From contig JAIQDT010014633.1 of the NCBI GenBank assembly GCA_021521415.1, positions 1 through 64,000 on the forward strand: a stretch of DNA of 64,000 bases, given 5' to 3'. Shown here in pieces: positions 46,701 to 58,017 of this stretch. Both the position numbers and the translations under genes were made by a program. Each line of letters starts with the position of its first letter. Within the stretch, counting starts at the first letter, position 1. The stretch comes from Bidens hawaiensis. Taxonomy: Eukaryota; Streptophyta; Magnoliopsida; Asterales; Asteraceae. Under the pieces are notes generated by a model. The model was not told the origin of the DNA and ran no database searches. It saw only the letters and a list, made by a program, of their open reading frames with translations.

Positions 46701-48411
46701 ACTTCTTCCGCATGAGTCTTTGGGCTTCGGCGCAAGACATAAGTTTAAGACCACTGGAGGGTTTTTCGCCGTAGATATGAAGATCACCATTTTCTCGAGG
46801 TATGCGAATCAATTTCTTGGCGCAAATAACTTCGGCGCGATTCTTCGAGAGCCAGTCCATACCAATGATAACATCAAAGCTTCCAAGAGGCATAGGGATG
46901 AGGTCGATCAGAAAATCGTTTTCGTTAAGGTTAAGCGTGCAATCTTTAATTACCGAGTTTATTAAAACAGTTTCGCCATTAGCCAATTCAACTGAAAAAT
47001 CTTCTCTTAAGTTATCGCGCGGTCGCGCAAGCTTCTGCTCGAAGGCGCGAGAGATAAAACTTCGATCGGCGCCAGTATCAAAAAGCATAGATGCATAAAA
47101 TCCGTTAAGCAAGAATGTACCATTAACTACGTCGTTATTCGCTTGCGCTTGGTGCGCGGTTATGTTAAAAGCTCGGCCACGCGTCACTTGGTTCGAAATT
47201 TGGTTCACCGGATTCGCTTGAGTAATCTGAACTTGTAGCCTTGGGCACGCGTTCCGGAAATGACTTGGATCACCGCAGTTAAAGCACGATCTGGGTCGTG
47301 GGTTTTGGTAAGTTGGCTGTGGGTTCTGCGGGTAGGCTGGTGGTGTTGGCGCAATCGGATTGGAGGGAGGGGTTCTACAGTACTCAACGGAGTGACCTAC
47401 GCGGCCACATCGGTTACATTGTCGACACGGGACTTGAGGTGGGTGATGAAGTCTACAGGTTGGGCAAAAGGGTTGGTTTCCTGTGTAAGGTTTCTTAGTT
47501 GGCGGGGCAGGAAGTGCTGGATTGGTTAAGGCATAGTTGTGGACTACAGGAGGTGCTGGGTAGGTTGACAGTGGGTTAGGCGCGTAAACTGGAGGTTGAT
47601 AAATGGGTTGCTGGACAATGGGCGGGTTGGTAAGCGCATAGGCTTGTCTGCGCCTACGTTTCTGGTTATGGTTTGAGGGTTCTGGTTTGGTTTCTGTTGG
47701 TTCAGGGACAGTCTTGGTGGGTTTGGTCTTCTCAGTTCCCCGCAGGAACAGGGTTCCTGCTCTGACATGGTTGTCGCTGAGCACAGCGGCCAATTCGATG
47801 GCGTCAGAGAGGGTTACTGGGTTTCTGGCCCATACAGAATCTTGAATTTCCATGGGGAGACCCCCAAGGAATTTCTCGATGGCTCGGCGGGAAGGGGTAA
47901 CAAGGTGAGGGACCAGTAAGCTTAGCTCGTGGAAGCGCGTCGCGTACTCGCGCGCTTCACCGCTGTATTGCTTCAAGTTCCAGAATTCTTCCTCCAGGCG
48001 CTTAACTTCGTTGGGAGGGCAGAATTCTCGCGTAAGAATTTCCTTGAATTCCTCCCATGTCATGCTAGAAGCAGCCTCTGCGCCACGCGCATGAGCTACT
48101 CCATTCCACCATGTAAGCGCTCTGGATTCCAGGACACTGGAAGCATATAGGGTTCGTCTTTCTGAGGGGCATTGGGTATGGAGGAAAGTGTTTTCAATCT
48201 TCTCAAGCCATTGGAGCATCACGGTGGCTCCTTCAAGACCTGTGAACTTCGGAGGGTTACCCGCATTAAAGGACTTAATGTTATAACTGGAGGTATTAGC
48301 ATTGTTTTGGCTCAAAGCTTGGGCTATTGCGGCGGCCATTTCCTGGGAACGTTGCTGTCTACGCATGCGCGAGGCTTCTCTTCTCTGAAATCGGCGAGAT
48401 AGCGGAGGCAT
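43795..48411 (-). CDS. Ty3/gypsy gag-pol polyprotein, intact, 1538 residues
   Basis: A single open frame encodes every domain needed for retrotransposition. Gag capsid comes first (about residues 45-215), then two zinc knuckles (about 327-345 and 374-388; the second is [14 protein letters not shown]). Aspartic protease has DTGA near 442. Reverse transcriptase has FIDD near 777, and RNase H starts at the YCDAS block near 924. Integrase has a His/Cys zinc-binding region near 1125-1170 and acidic catalytic residues near 1188, 1249 and 1285. A GPY/F-like module follows ([10 protein letters not shown]), then a chromodomain-like tail to the end. The chromodomain class is thought to steer integration toward particular chromatin. 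No stop or frameshift was seen. The initiator ATG at 48409-48411 follows a 650-bp leader. Expression would come from the right LTR. Confidence 0.95.
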   Translation of the reverse strand: MPPLSRRFQRREASRMRRQQRSQEMAAAIAQALSQNNANTSSYNIKSFNAGNPPKFTGLEGATVMLQWLEKIENTFLHTQCPSERRTLYASSVLESRALTWWNGVAHARGAEAASSMTWEEFKEILTREFCPPNEVKRLEEEFWNLKQYSGEAREYATRFHELSLLVPHLVTPSRRAIEKFLGGLPMEIQDSVWARNPVTLSDAIELAAVLSDNHVRAGTLFLRGTEKTKPTKTVPEPTETKPEPSNHNQKRRRRQAYALTNPPIVQQPIYQPPVYAPNPLSTYPAPPVVHNYALTNPALPAPPTKKPYTGNQPFCPTCRLHHPPQVPCRQCNRCGRVGHSVEYCRTPPSNPIAPTPPAYPQNPQPTYQNPRPRSCFNCGDPSHFRNACPRLQVQITQANPVNQISNQVTRGRAFNITAHQAQANNDVVNGTFLLNGFYASMLFDTGADRSFISRAFEQKLARPRDNLREDFSVELANGETVLINSVIKDCTLNLNENDFLIDLIPMPLGSFDVIIGMDWLSKNRAEVICAKKLIRIPRENGDLHIYGEKPSSGLKLMSCAEAQRLMRKKCIAFLAHVVKPDEGKKLRDIPVVRDFPEVFPDDLPGIPPAREVEFRVDLVPGASPVAKSPYRLAPAEMQELASQLQELTAKGFIRPSSSPWGAPVLFVKKKDGSFRMCIDYRELNKLTIKNRYPLPRIDDLFDQLQGASCFSKIDLRSGYHQLRIRDEDVPKTAFRTRYGHFEFLVMSFGLTNAPAVFMDLMNRVCRPFLDKFVIVFIDDVLVYSKTKAEHEQHLRLVLQKLRAEQLYAKLSKCEFWSDEVQFLGHVVNKMGIHVDPSKIEAIKNWITPSSPSEIRSFLGLAGYYRRFISNFSKIALPLTALTHKGKPYIWGSKQEEAFLTLKRLLCEAPVLALPEGNDDFVVYCDASNQGLGCVLMQRGKVIAYASRQLKVHEKNYTTHDLELGAVVFALKIWRHYLYGTKCILYTDHKSLQHIFDQKELNMRQRRWNELISDYDCEIRYHPGKANVVADALSRKPCQLNCILPRTQLHFAPIQSNLESRIRDAQRASISNGNLRAELACGAEALFVPNLSGILCYLNRIWIPCDVNLRADILSEAHKSRYSIHPGADKMYKDLRITYWWPGMKKDIAVFVAKCLTCSKVKAEHQRPSGLLEQPEIPMWKWEGIAMDFITKLPLTASKHDSIWVIVDRLTKSAHFLPIRENYRVEHLAQLYVKEIVCRHGTPLSIISDRDGRFISRFWKSLQSALGTRLDMSTAYHPQTDGQSERTIQTLEDMLRSCVLDFGGNWDSHLPLIEFSYNNSYHSSIGMAPFEALYGRKCRSPICWSEVGETQITGPELVQETTDKIAKIRDHLLTARSRQKSYADRRRKPLEFQVGDLVLLKVSPWKGVVRFGKKGKLAPRYVGPFKILARVGKVAYRLDLPLALSNVHPTFHVSNLKKCLADENLHIPLDEVQVDETMHFVEKPVEIMDREVKQTKRSRIPIVKVRWESKRGAEFTWGREDQMKIKYPHLFSAQPTSR

Positions 48412-49058
48412 TCTATAAAAATTTTAATTTTAGTTAATATCTTGGTTTTAGCGCAAAGTTTTAATCTTATAAAGCTTGGTTTCACGGAGTTAGATACTAT
48501 CAAAAGTTAAAGTAAAATAAATGATTCTAAATGCAGACTTAATAAAGGTAACAAATTCGAATCAAGAACCGACAATTCACGTATCACCATGACTTTCCGA
48601 ATTCCCGATTTAAAATATACGAGCAAACGAGTATTGGAGATTGACGATTCATGTATCACCATGACTTTTCAATCCTCAATATAAAACATACAAGAAAATG
48701 AGTATTGGAGGTTGACAATTCATGTATCACCATGACTTTTCAAGTCTCCAACCTCAGAACATAATCGTAAATGGAAATTGAAAATCAACTATTCATGTAT
48801 CACCATGACTTTTCGGATTTTCAATCCCAACAAACGAATATGTAAGTAAAATCAATAAAAATCGAAATTCACAAAAATCGAAATATCGCGGAATAAAATC
48901 ATATACTGCGCAAGCGCGAGCATATTCATAAATAACGAGTAATTAACAATAAGCGCGCAAACATGAGATTTCTCTCATGCGCGAGAAGGGACTCTTAGGT
49001 ATTCTAGGCCGTTACGTCTAACCACCTATCCTAAAGTCAACGAGCTCTGATACCAATC
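48412..49058 (-). promoter_or_regulatory. Chromovirus leader with four 72-bp repeats and primer-binding site
   Basis: Non-coding 5' leader between LTR and gag. Cores GTATCACCATGACTTT occur at about 48580, 48652, 48724 and 48797, a period of 71-73 bp. On the minus strand each core is GTCATGGTGATAC followed by ATGAAT-like sequence, giving several upstream ATGs. Similar cores recur in the old relative at 62740-63890. Confidence 0.75.
49044..49057 (-). other. Primer-binding site (initiator-Met tRNA)
   Basis: Minus-strand TGGTATCAGAGC lies two to three bases after the end of the 5' LTR, the canonical complement to the 3' end of initiator-Met tRNA. Confidence 0.9.
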
Positions 49059-50940
49059 TGTAACACCCCGACCAAAGGCGGATTATACATCGGGGCGCCA
49101 CATATTGCTTCATTACTCGCGACACTATTGGTGTCAATATTTATTAATACACATTTTATCGCGCACGCGCAGCGGGGAAAATAAAGAACATAAATCAAAC
49201 ATAAATCAATATATTATAAATTATAACATTCAAACAACATTAACTTGTCTTGATACATTTTAATTCTAGGTCCAAAAGTAAAAACGTCTTACGTGTCTAC
49301 AAGCTCCAAAACAGCTACTGCAAACCTGAACATGTGTTAAAATAAACGTCAAACACTTGCGTGTTGGTGAGAAATCAAGTTTAATAGATAATCATAGATA
49401 ATCACAGTAAATCTGCGCGCAACACGTGTATGTCTAGAGTTTAACAAGGGTGTAATCAGATTGTGATCAAGCCTAAGATAGTTCATAGATCATAGTTCAA
49501 TCCATGCTCCCAATTGAGCATAAAAACGAGAAAACATCTGTGCAAGTGTAAACAAAGAAAACCGTAAACGATAGGTCTCCCGTGTTCAACTAATGGTACC
49601 AACGGAACTGCGGAATAGGCCGAACAAAGCGGTTAATGATACACACATACAAATAAACAGCCAAGTAAACGTCCTCAACACATGGGATACTGCGCGACTA
49701 AAGTTCATAAACAAGTTTAAGACTCAAGTTTTGTATGAACACATGAACATCCCAAAGCATTTAAAATAAAAAGGGATTAGATACGAGATAACTCACATGA
49801 TAAACGATGCGGTGATAGATAAAGCAAGAACCAACTTTAAACAAGCACAAGTTAACCTATAAATAAGATTATTGTTTTAATGATTTGTTTTAAGTCTTGA
49901 TTATAAGTTAGCATAAGTAAATTATTATATATAATATATTACCGGAAAAGCAGGAAGAACAAGGAGGAAGACGGAGGCAAGAGAGGAGGCGGCAGGAGGA
50001 CAACGGCAGAGAGCAAGAGGAAAGCAGGAGAGATTAAGTGTTTGTGTGTGTAGTGTTAAGAAAATAATACTATTATTTATAGGAAAACCCTAGGAGACAT
50101 AAATCCAGAAAAGGTTCCAAGACAAACAGAACAAGACAAAACAAAAGATATCAAAAGATATGGCAGCTGCAGGGGGCAAGATAAAGCTGTCAGCGAACAG
50201 TAAAAAGGCATGGGCAGGTCAGATAAAGGTACTGGTCAAGCATGGCAAAAGCAGATCTCAAAAGATAATGTCAGTCACTTTTTCTACCAACCAATGGGGT
50301 TGGTACGCATGCTGCGCCGAAAGTAACTTTTCAGACATTAGATAGGTTAGGTCAACAGCATAGAAGATAAGACAACACAAAAGCAAACGGCTAGATTTAA
50401 ACAGAAGATACAAGGGTTAAGCGCGGGAAGGCTGAGTGCGCGAGCGCGAAGGCTGGCACAACAATCCTTAGCGCACTGCGGGAAGAATCACATCCTTAGC
50501 GTGCTGCGTGAAGAACAAGAATTCTAAGCGTATCGCGGGAAGAACATACATTCTTAGCGCATTGCGGGAAGAACATGCATTCTTAGCGCGCTGCGAGAAG
50601 AGTTCTCTTCACGCATCGCAGGAACAAGATGTCTTCACGCATTCTTCCATGTAAGGAGTCTGGCGCGTGGAGCTGCAGACATCCTTAGGCGGGAAGAACC
50701 AAAGGACAAGCAAAGAGGAAAACAAGGCGTAAGGGCGGGACGGCGACAAGAGGGAAAAGAAGGCGGAAAGAGAGAAGGAAGAGGGACGGGACGGCGGAAA
50801 GAAAGAGAGAGGGAGAGGCGGGAAGGAAAATATATGGTATTATTAAAAGTAAAATATAAGTATAAATATTAAATAATAAAAGAGAGATCGGGTCAGAGAA
50901 ACGGGTACCTGGGTCGGGTCGGATCGGGGCAGATGTCACA
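49059..50940 (-). repeat. 5' LTR of the chromovirus
   Basis: 1882 bp, colinear with 41878-43760. It differs by CGTCTTACGTGTCTAC versus CGTCCTACGTGTCCAC, one C/T near 50361, and a one-base indel near 49167. TATA box at 50074-50081. Confidence 0.92.
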
Positions 50941-51180
50941 GAACTAGCCTTAGTTCGTATCCTGATTCGTTAAGGAAAAATAACTAATTAACCCTAATTA
51001 GTTATGACCATTCGTTAAGCAGAGATAACGAATTAGAAGGTCCAATTCACTACATGAGCTGGTTCGTTATATGGACTGATTCGTCAAAGGACCAGTTCGT
51101 TAGAGGGTCCAAATCGTTATAAGGACTAGTTCGTTTAAATAACCCAATTCGCTAAGAACCAAGTAACGAACTAGAAGTTT
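50941..51180. repeat. TTCGTTA-rich repeats of the interrupted solo LTR
   Basis: Repeated TTCGTTA, TTCGCTAA and AACGAACTAG cores at irregular 15-25 bp spacing continue the short block at 41830-41877 on the other side of the chromovirus. Confidence 0.65.
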
Positions 51181-52339
51181 GATAAAATGACATAACAGTC
51201 CCTGGACTTGAAAAGAATGATTTAATTACAAGAAAGCCCTTGAACTTTTAAGTTAGCTATTTAATTAATGATTTAAAATTCTAATAAAAAATGTGCTAAG
51301 ACAGCTCGACCCCAGCCAGGGGCTCTGCCCCTTGGGCCCTGCTAGGGGCTACCACCTCTAGACCCCACTGCCAGGGGCGCTGCCCCGGACCCGTTCGTTG
51401 TGGGTTATGTAAAGATAGAAATACGATATGAGTAGTAATAGTTAATTGATACATGTAAATATTATACAATTAGCCGTACCAGCTCAAGAAGAGAATAACT
51501 ATTAACGGTGAACGTAACCGCATTCAGGTGAGTTTCTAGCCCATTCTTTGTTATGTTTTCGGGGCTGTGTGCATACTCGATGTGATTAGTTAACACACTT
51601 ATCCTAAGTGATAAGTGTATGCCATATATGTATTATTTGAAATGTATGAATGATATCTTGTCGGTACATGAACGATCTTTGGATATTGCATGTAATATCA
51701 GGTAATGGTTTGATGTTATATGTATGTTGTAAGATGAAGAACTAATGATGTATGTACGTTTAAAACCTACAATTATGTATATAGAAAAGTATGCTATGGA
51801 GGTATGGAAGGAAGTGTGACCGGACCCTAATAATAGCCGTGGATGGCGGGCAACCCTAATAATATCCGAGGATGGAGGGTACCGAACCCTAATAATATCC
51901 GAGGTATGTAGGGCGAAAGCTCTTTATAACGTAAGGTTAGTTATGAATGTAGATGAAAGAATGATGAATATGATAAGTATGTAACTCGTACCTTCGGGCA
52001 CGTATATGTGTATGTAAAGTAAGTTATGTGATTAACTATAACTCACTTAGCGTAGCTGACTTTTAGTATGTACGCAGGTGAGTAGAATGAGGCAGCTGGC
52101 TTGAGCGGGACACATGGCAGAAAAATAAGAGTCGGGAATCTGAAGACTCACGATGTTTTATATTTAATGTTTTAATTACCGAAAGACAAGCGTGTTTTGA
52201 GACAAGTTATGAATTAATATGTAATGTTTTATGAAAGTGTTATATTCCACGTAAAGTTTTAATTAAATCTGATATTTAGAAACTGTGTTTATGAGTAAAT
52301 CCAACACCAAATGTAAGGCACTGGTAACGGGGCCTTACA

Positions 52340-52750
52340 ATTTATTTTTTAGGTTTAGTTCTAATACTATGATGAATCTATCTAACACCGACTGAATTAA
52401 TGCATGGGGTTTGCCGATCTTTCTTTTTTAGATATGTTCCTTTTACGAATTAACCAATGCCGAATTCATATCGACTAGATGCTGCAATGCCAGGGTTTTA
52501 TCAAAAGTTTTTAAAATGTAATTTTTTATTATCTTTTCGTTTTGAGAAAAATTGTGTTGCTTTAGTGCTGATAGTGTAACGAACCTATCTAATATCGACT
52601 GACTTCATGTAAGTCATAAGTTGTACGTGTATCGATACTATTTTGGGCTTTTATAGATTTATTTTTAAATTTAGTGTCGGGGCCATAACGAGTTTAACAG
52701 ATACTAACCACATTCACGTCAGGGCGTCGCCGCAACGCGACAAGCTTCTA
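52340..52750. repeat. Diverged tandem repeat flanking the solo LTR
   Basis: Recurring blocks ATCTATCTAACACCGACTGAA, CGAACCTATCTAATATCGAC and GCCATAACGAGTTTAACAGA appear at roughly 100-180 bp spacing. Related sequence lies left of 41188, so the LTR inserted into this repeat. Confidence 0.5.
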
Positions 52751-53135
52751 CTACTTACGTGTAAAATGATCAAAATACCATTAATCTAAAAACAAGTATT
52801 AAAATAATATTCTAAAATAAAAGTTAGTATAACTCTTTTAAGGGGGGAAATTTCTCGTATACATGCATGGATTATCAGACCTAAGTTACCTCTTTGAGCA
52901 CCCCAACCCCATCAATACCCACCCTCTCAATACAATCAAAACTTCTACCAAATTAATATTTTATGTTGCGCACTGAAATAGATGCACGTACCTTGCTATA
53001 TTGTATGAACTTTCATGATTTTTGTGTACATTGGATAAATATAACAAAAAATATCTTGATGAACCTAAGTGATATAGATTTTTGTGTCTTTTTATTTTTG
53101 GTTTAATAGTTTAAACAAATATTGGCTTTTGTGGG
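52751..53135. other. AT-rich DNA, nothing recognised
   Basis: No frame, terminal motif or repeat identified. Confidence 0.5.
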
Positions 53136-55131
53136 TGATGTGGTTCCAACGTTTTTAATTGTTGGCCAAGAAATCTAGAGAAGCCAGATTAGAAATCATA
53201 GGTTTTTTGAAAGAGACTTGGTCATCCGATCATAGTATTTTCATTCATGCCTTCGAGAACAAAAGTCTTTCCTATAAATATCCTTACATTAAATGACCCA
53301 CTACTTAATAAAACTACCCACTATAAAGATACTAAACCAACTAATATCAAACTAAACAAAAACAAAGGAACATATGAAAGTTGTATAACATTAGGTTAAG
53401 AGTGTGCAATATTCAATCGTGGCACATAACCTAATGACCCACTACTTAATAAAACTACCAACTATAAAGATACCAAACCGACCAATATCAAATTAAACAA
53501 AAACAAAGGGACATATGAAAGTTGTATGACATTAGGTTAAGAGTGTGCAATATTTAATCGTGGCACATTAATCCGACCAATTGGCTTAGTTGAATAATAA
53601 TCTAATTGATTACCAGTTTTAGGGTTTGATAAATATAAATGATTTAATGGCAAAAGATAAACGGGTCAGTGACTCAAAGAACTTAATCCTAAAAGTTAAT
53701 GACCATAAATCGATAAACTGATAAAATCACAAAACACTCAATTACGGAAAAACTGTTGCATGCATAAAAAAGCATAAAAGGCTAATCAACCGAATGATTG
53801 ATCAACTCTATTTCCAATGTAAAGATTCAAATACTAAAAAGTCTTGCTTACAAACACAACCCTACTCCCAGAAATGGTCACGAACGGTTTAGCCTTGCAT
53901 GTTGATCTTGAATAGCTTCATTGATTATTGCAAGGATGATAACATGGATAATAGTGATGATTGGAAGGTGTTATAATGGTGGAGAATGGCCCCAAAATCG
54001 TCCTTGGTGGTTAAGGTATCAAGAATAATCTATTTAGAGTTTATCCCGACTTAAACATGGAAGAAAACAAGCCCAAAACACAATTCCCGTCAGACCTACG
54101 ACCAGCTCACCATAGCCTACACCAAAGTCGTAGGCCTTGCGGCTAATATTATGTCATTATCATACTTTTCTCGTCAAGAAACCCAAAATTCATATTTCAT
54201 GGGTTCCTTAACTCATTTTCTAGCCCTGGCCGTTTTACATTAGATGTGCACGAATCACTTCTGAACATCCCTGTTTGCTTCCTTTTTGCCCATAACTCAA
54301 TTTCTTGCCATCCTAAGTGCTCCAAATTAGTTCATTTAAGCTCCGAGCACATAAAAACATAAAACCACTCAAGAACTCGTGTTCATAAAAACACTTAACA
54401 TACACGAAATTAAACACTTAAAACACGTTATTTTACCCACATCAAGCGCTAATTTTGGCCGGATATGACCTTTGACCGATTAATTGGCCGGTTAGCCCAA
54501 AATTAATCAGTGAGGTGGGACTAGCGATTAATCAGGGATTTCGGTGTCTAGTCGGGATATTTGCAATAGTGTTGAAACCGGTGGTGGAGGTGCGGTTTTG
54601 TGGGCGGTTGATGTTCCCGGAGTTGGCGTTGTAGTGGCGTAAGCGGTTTTAGGGCGGGTTATGTTGTTGATGTTGGCATAGTGGTCACGGAAGCGCTGGC
54701 AGGAGTTGGGAACTAAGGTTGGTCATTGATAAGATCGATCATCTTCGCAATTGTTGATTTGATCCGATCCAACAACTCATGTTTGGATGATGTTTGAGTA
54801 GCCATGGGAATCACCATTTCTTTGATACCATTGATGTGGTTCCAACATTTTTAATCATTGGCCAAGAAATCTAGAGAGAAGCCAGATTAGAAATCATACG
54901 TTTTTTGAAAGAGACTTGATCATTTAATCATAACATGCCTTGAGGAACAAAAGTCTTGGATATAAATAGCCTTACATTAAACAACCCACTACTTAATAAA
55001 ACTAACCACTATAAAGATACTAAACCGAAAAATATCAAATTAAACGAAAACAAAGGAGCATATGAAAGTTGCATAATATTAGGTTGAGGGTGTGCATGGG
55101 AACGTGGGTGTGGTGAAATATTCAATCATGG
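53136..55131 (-). mobile_element. Small non-autonomous LTR retroelement (about 2.0 kb)
   Basis: LTR-like direct repeats at 53136-53423 and 54832-55131 share TGATGTGGTTCCAAC, GGCCAAGAAATCTAGAGA, CCCACTACTTAATAAAACTA and TCAATCnTGGCA. On the minus strand, TGGTATCAAAG (54820-54830) abuts the right repeat as a primer-binding-site relic, and a short gag-like start (MATQTSSKHELLDRI) follows. No pol is present. A third, partial LTR copy (53427-53568) sits next to the left one. GTGGG at 53131-53135 recurs at 55141-55145, but with a 9-bp gap from the apparent LTR edge. Confidence 0.65.
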
Positions 55132-55149
55132 CACGTAAAAGTGGGACAC

Positions 55150-55230
55150 CTTTTAAAGAGACTTGAATTTGTGACCTTTGTATTTTCTTACAATGATTTT
55201 TCCAATTGAACTAAGGAAACTTTTATGTAA
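55150..55230 (-). mobile_element. Possible tRNA-derived SINE head
   Basis: Minus-strand TTAGTTCAATTGG resembles a pol III A box, and GGTCACAAATTCAAGTCTC about 35 bp later resembles a B box. Both are degenerate and no tail was defined. Confidence 0.3.
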
Positions 55231-55399
55231 ACCAACTGGAAGTATAATATAAACATATTACTTTAAACATATATAATTTTTATTTATTACAAAAAATTGG
55301 GCCCTTCGTAAGGTCGGGCCCGAAGCCGTAGCCCACCCTTCCTCCACCCGTTCGAGCCCGGGCTTGTAGTTTACTATGGTAAAAATTTCATAATTTAAC

Positions 55400-56180
55400 T
55401 CAGTGGTTTGATGGGTTATAAAAATATGTTTCGATAGGTTAAAATATGCCTTGTAAATTATGATTTGGTGTGCATGCTATATGATGATATTTATGGTTAT
55501 TTGTTCACTAATTGACTTTGTTGATGATTAGAACATAATTTGACATTTAGAAATTACTTTTACTAAATGGTTAGTCTTGCGTGAAATATTGAATAGTGGT
55601 GAACACTTGGTTGTATAATGATTGTTGCATGAAAAATGAGTTGGTGTATATGTCATGTATAATTGATAAACATATAAATAAACATGACACATAACAATTA
55701 TAAGTTAACATATTCTATTATAAGGCGCCAACGGGTCGTCTGGTCAACTCTGTCAAACTTTGGTCAATCGGCCAACCTTTTTGGTCAACAAAGTTGGACC
55801 TTTTGGTCAAAGGTCAAAATTTGGTCAAACATTAATAAACAATGGTATTGTTTGGATACTAGAGGTTCTAGGAACCACCACACATTTACTTATGTACTTG
55901 TATACTTTAGGATACACGTACGAAATTGTTTGCATTAGCCGTCGGACTTTACTTAATTAGCATACATTCGAGGTGAGTTTCGCATCCCCTCTCTTTTACT
56001 TACTCCTTTTTTTTGGTGTGGGGGGAGGCATGCACAAACATGTTGGATACTGTAAGATTGTTTTATCTCATGGATACTAAGTGCAATTACCAATTGAAAG
56101 TCCTCACACACATCGGACTTTTAACCAAGGTTAAGTGACTATGCAATGTTAAGTAGTACTACTGCCCTACATACACTAAA
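55400..56180 (+). repeat. LTR-like fragment with TTTGGTCAA repeats
   Basis: Six to seven TTGGTCAA/TGGTCAAC copies lie at 55738-55830. The segment CATTCGAGGTGAGTTTCGC at about 55965 resembles ATTCAGGTGAGTTTCTAGCC in the solo LTR at 51520, so this is probably a remote relative. Ends were not found. The plus-strand frames across the repeats are not supported. Confidence 0.4.
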
Positions 56181-56635
56181 TGTCACACCCTAACCTACGG
56201 CGAAACATACCGAGTCGCGACATAATTTGTATCATAGCTCAAAGACACTAAAATAAATACAAAGTATCAATATCTAATTTATTTATTCAAATCATTGCAT
56301 ACAAGAATTTCACAAATCAAAAGTCATCCAAAACCATTACAATCAAACTAAGACCAACAAAATAATACTTTATTTATTTTTTTATATTAAAACCTAAGGT
56401 CCAAACTAAGCCTTCAAAACTTCACTTCGTCCACAAATAGCTACATGCGATATGCGTAAAAATATATATATTTTGTCAACAATAATGTTGAGCAAGTAAT
56501 CACAATTTGAGATATATATATAATGATAAAAAAAATCAATTCCTTACGATAATGTGCATTACATCAACTAGCAAAACATAAAATAAAAGTGTCTTTTCAA
56601 CGTGCCACTAGATTCGGACATGAGGACGACGTATG

Positions 56636-56664
56636 ATGAGGATGAGGATGAGGATGAGATACCA
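56636..56664. repeat. (GATGAG)n microsatellite
   Basis: About five tandem GATGAG units. Confidence 0.8.
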
Positions 56665-57163
56665 ACCAACCATAAAAATTGTAAACAAATAGCCACATAA
56701 CATTTAGCAACTAATCAAGCAATATCACAACTACACAAATAGTGGAATTGAGTTTGAGTATATACTTGATAATTAATAAATAATAAAGTTATGTGCGCAT
56801 AAAGCTCCCAAGACATAAAATAGTAAAAGGGGAGTGTCATTACTCACAAAATAATGTGCTAGGAGTTTCTTATGAAGATGCACACAAGTATTAAAGTCGT
56901 GTGTAACGCGTGACTTATTTGAAGACTAGCAAAACCAATAAAAGAAATCCTTACGCGAGAAGTAAATGATGCGGAACCTATAAATATTTTTTTTTTGGGT
57001 TTAGAATCTGATTTTACTATAATGTTTGTATGAAAATCTTATAATGCTCACGAAAATCGTAAAACTGTTGTGTAACCAAAACAATATTCAATAATTTTCG
57101 TTTAACATAGATCACCATTTTTCATGTGTAAATATAGAAGAAAACTTGGTACCTTAATAATAA

Positions 57164-57582
57164 CTAGTAGACCCCTGGCGCGTTGCGCCGTAGTTGTGCA
57201 ACGTATGCATTTATTTTATCGTGTGTCCCGCAAAGAAAATTCGGTTGGTATTGGTTCTAGATAAAACATAACCCCAATAAACATGTTAGAGACAATACAC
57301 AACATGAGTTTGAGCCGTTAAGAGATAAGATATGACCTCGGTTCATCCCATTAGAGATATAACCTAACATGTCCGTCCTGTTAAATATACAAAAGGATGT
57401 GAAAAGGTAGGGGCCTAAATCAGACATAGACAAAATCAAGGTGCTAAATATGTAACACATATATATTAATTAATAGCAGGGACTAAAATATGTATAACTC
57501 AAACAACAGAGACTAAAACTGTATAACTATAAATTTTACTGTAGATTGCTATAGTATACCTTAGGTTTCCTTTTATATATAG
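57164..57582 (-). mobile_element. Short Helitron-like element (about 419 bp)
   Basis: The minus-strand 3' end has a strong hairpin GGCGCAACGCGCC, then AGGGGTCTA and CTAG followed by T. The other end starts TCTATATATAAAAGG on the minus strand. The 5' flanking base is C, so that end may be off by one or two bases. No coding capacity; the 67-codon minus frame inside is not supported. Confidence 0.55.
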
Positions 57583-57761
57583 AGTAATAATAACAAATAT
57601 AATATTGAAAACAATGATTGATTCTTTCTAAATGAAATATCAACGTCACGTGCAAATCCATATTGCAAAATTGGTTTGAATAAAATTAATTAATATAACA
57701 TATTTGTCTAAAATACTTATGATGGCTTTGAAAATATCAACCAGAAAACATACGCAGAAGT

Positions 57762-58017
57762 TGTAACAGCCCAGCTACCATCGCACTATAATATTATCTG
57801 TTTTGGCCGGGACGTATCATTATTGTCTTACGGATTTGCTTTTGGTTGCCTAGGTGGTCACCCATCCTCATACTTCTCCCACTTGAGCACACTTAACTGT
57901 GGAGTTCTCTTCTCATCCACTACCATTAAGCGGCCAAAACGTGTTATAATGGGAAAGATATCCACCTCCTTATAAAGAATGCTTAGTTCTCCTTCCCAAC
58001 CGATGTGGGATGTCACA
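57762..58017 (-). mobile_element. Solo LTR of a Cassandra-type TRIM carrying a 5S rRNA-like domain (256 bp)
   Basis: On the minus strand it starts TGTGACATCCCACATCGG and ends GGGCTGTTACA. The perfect 5-bp duplication GAAGT lies at 57757-57761 and 58018-58022. The centre contains a 5S rRNA-like domain. Cassandra elements are defined by LTRs of about 250-350 bp that carry 5S rRNA sequence with pol III promoter boxes. The internal region and second LTR are absent, so LTR-LTR recombination removed them. Confidence 0.88.
57845..57936 (-). other. 5S rRNA-like domain within the Cassandra LTR
   Basis: Minus-strand ACTCCACAGTTAAGTGTGCT and GAGGATGGGTGACCACC correspond to the A-box/intermediate and C-box parts of plant 5S rRNA, with scattered changes. 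The 5' and 3' ends of 5S are not conserved. It is a retroelement component, not a functional rRNA gene. Confidence 0.8.

Larger units (their letters stand above)
41878..50940 (-). mobile_element. Structurally complete Ty3/gypsy chromovirus (Tekay/Del-like), 9063 bp
   Basis: LTRs 41878-43760 and 49059-50940 are nearly identical: three substitutions and one single-base indel by eye. The perfect TSD GAACT lies at 41873-41877 and 50941-50945. A primer-binding site, polypurine tract, leader and one uninterrupted gag-pol frame are all present in the expected order on the minus strand. Near-identical LTRs and the intact frame mark it as the youngest datable insertion in the window. The clade assignment rests on the C-terminal chromodomain-like region and is inference. 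Confidence 0.93.
41188..52339 (+). mobile_element. Solo LTR (net about 2.08 kb) with perfect TSD ATTTA, split by a chromovirus
   Basis: Left start TGTAACATCCTAC and right end GGTAACGGGGCCTTACA, with ATTTA on both sides (41183-41187 and 52340-52344). The right-hand part (51290-52339) is colinear with 23640-24755: the GGGGCTCTGCCCC block, GTTATGTTTTCGGGGCTGTG, repeated CCCTAATAATAT units and CAGCGTAGCTGACTTTTAGT (read as AGCGTAGCTGACTTTTAGTA here). It is therefore a second solo LTR of the 22597-24755 family, here interrupted at the GAACT target of the element at 41878-50940. Confidence 0.85.

Noticed and set aside
43810..48402. Many plus-strand frames opposite the gag-pol gene
   Set aside because: Shadows of the intact minus-strand polyprotein.
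49044..49057. tRNA-Met gene fragment
   Set aside because: It is the retroelement primer-binding site next to the LTR; no cloverleaf sequence follows.
57845..57936. Stand-alone 5S rRNA gene
   Set aside because: Only the central part of 5S is present, and it lies inside an LTR with TG/CA ends and a target duplication.
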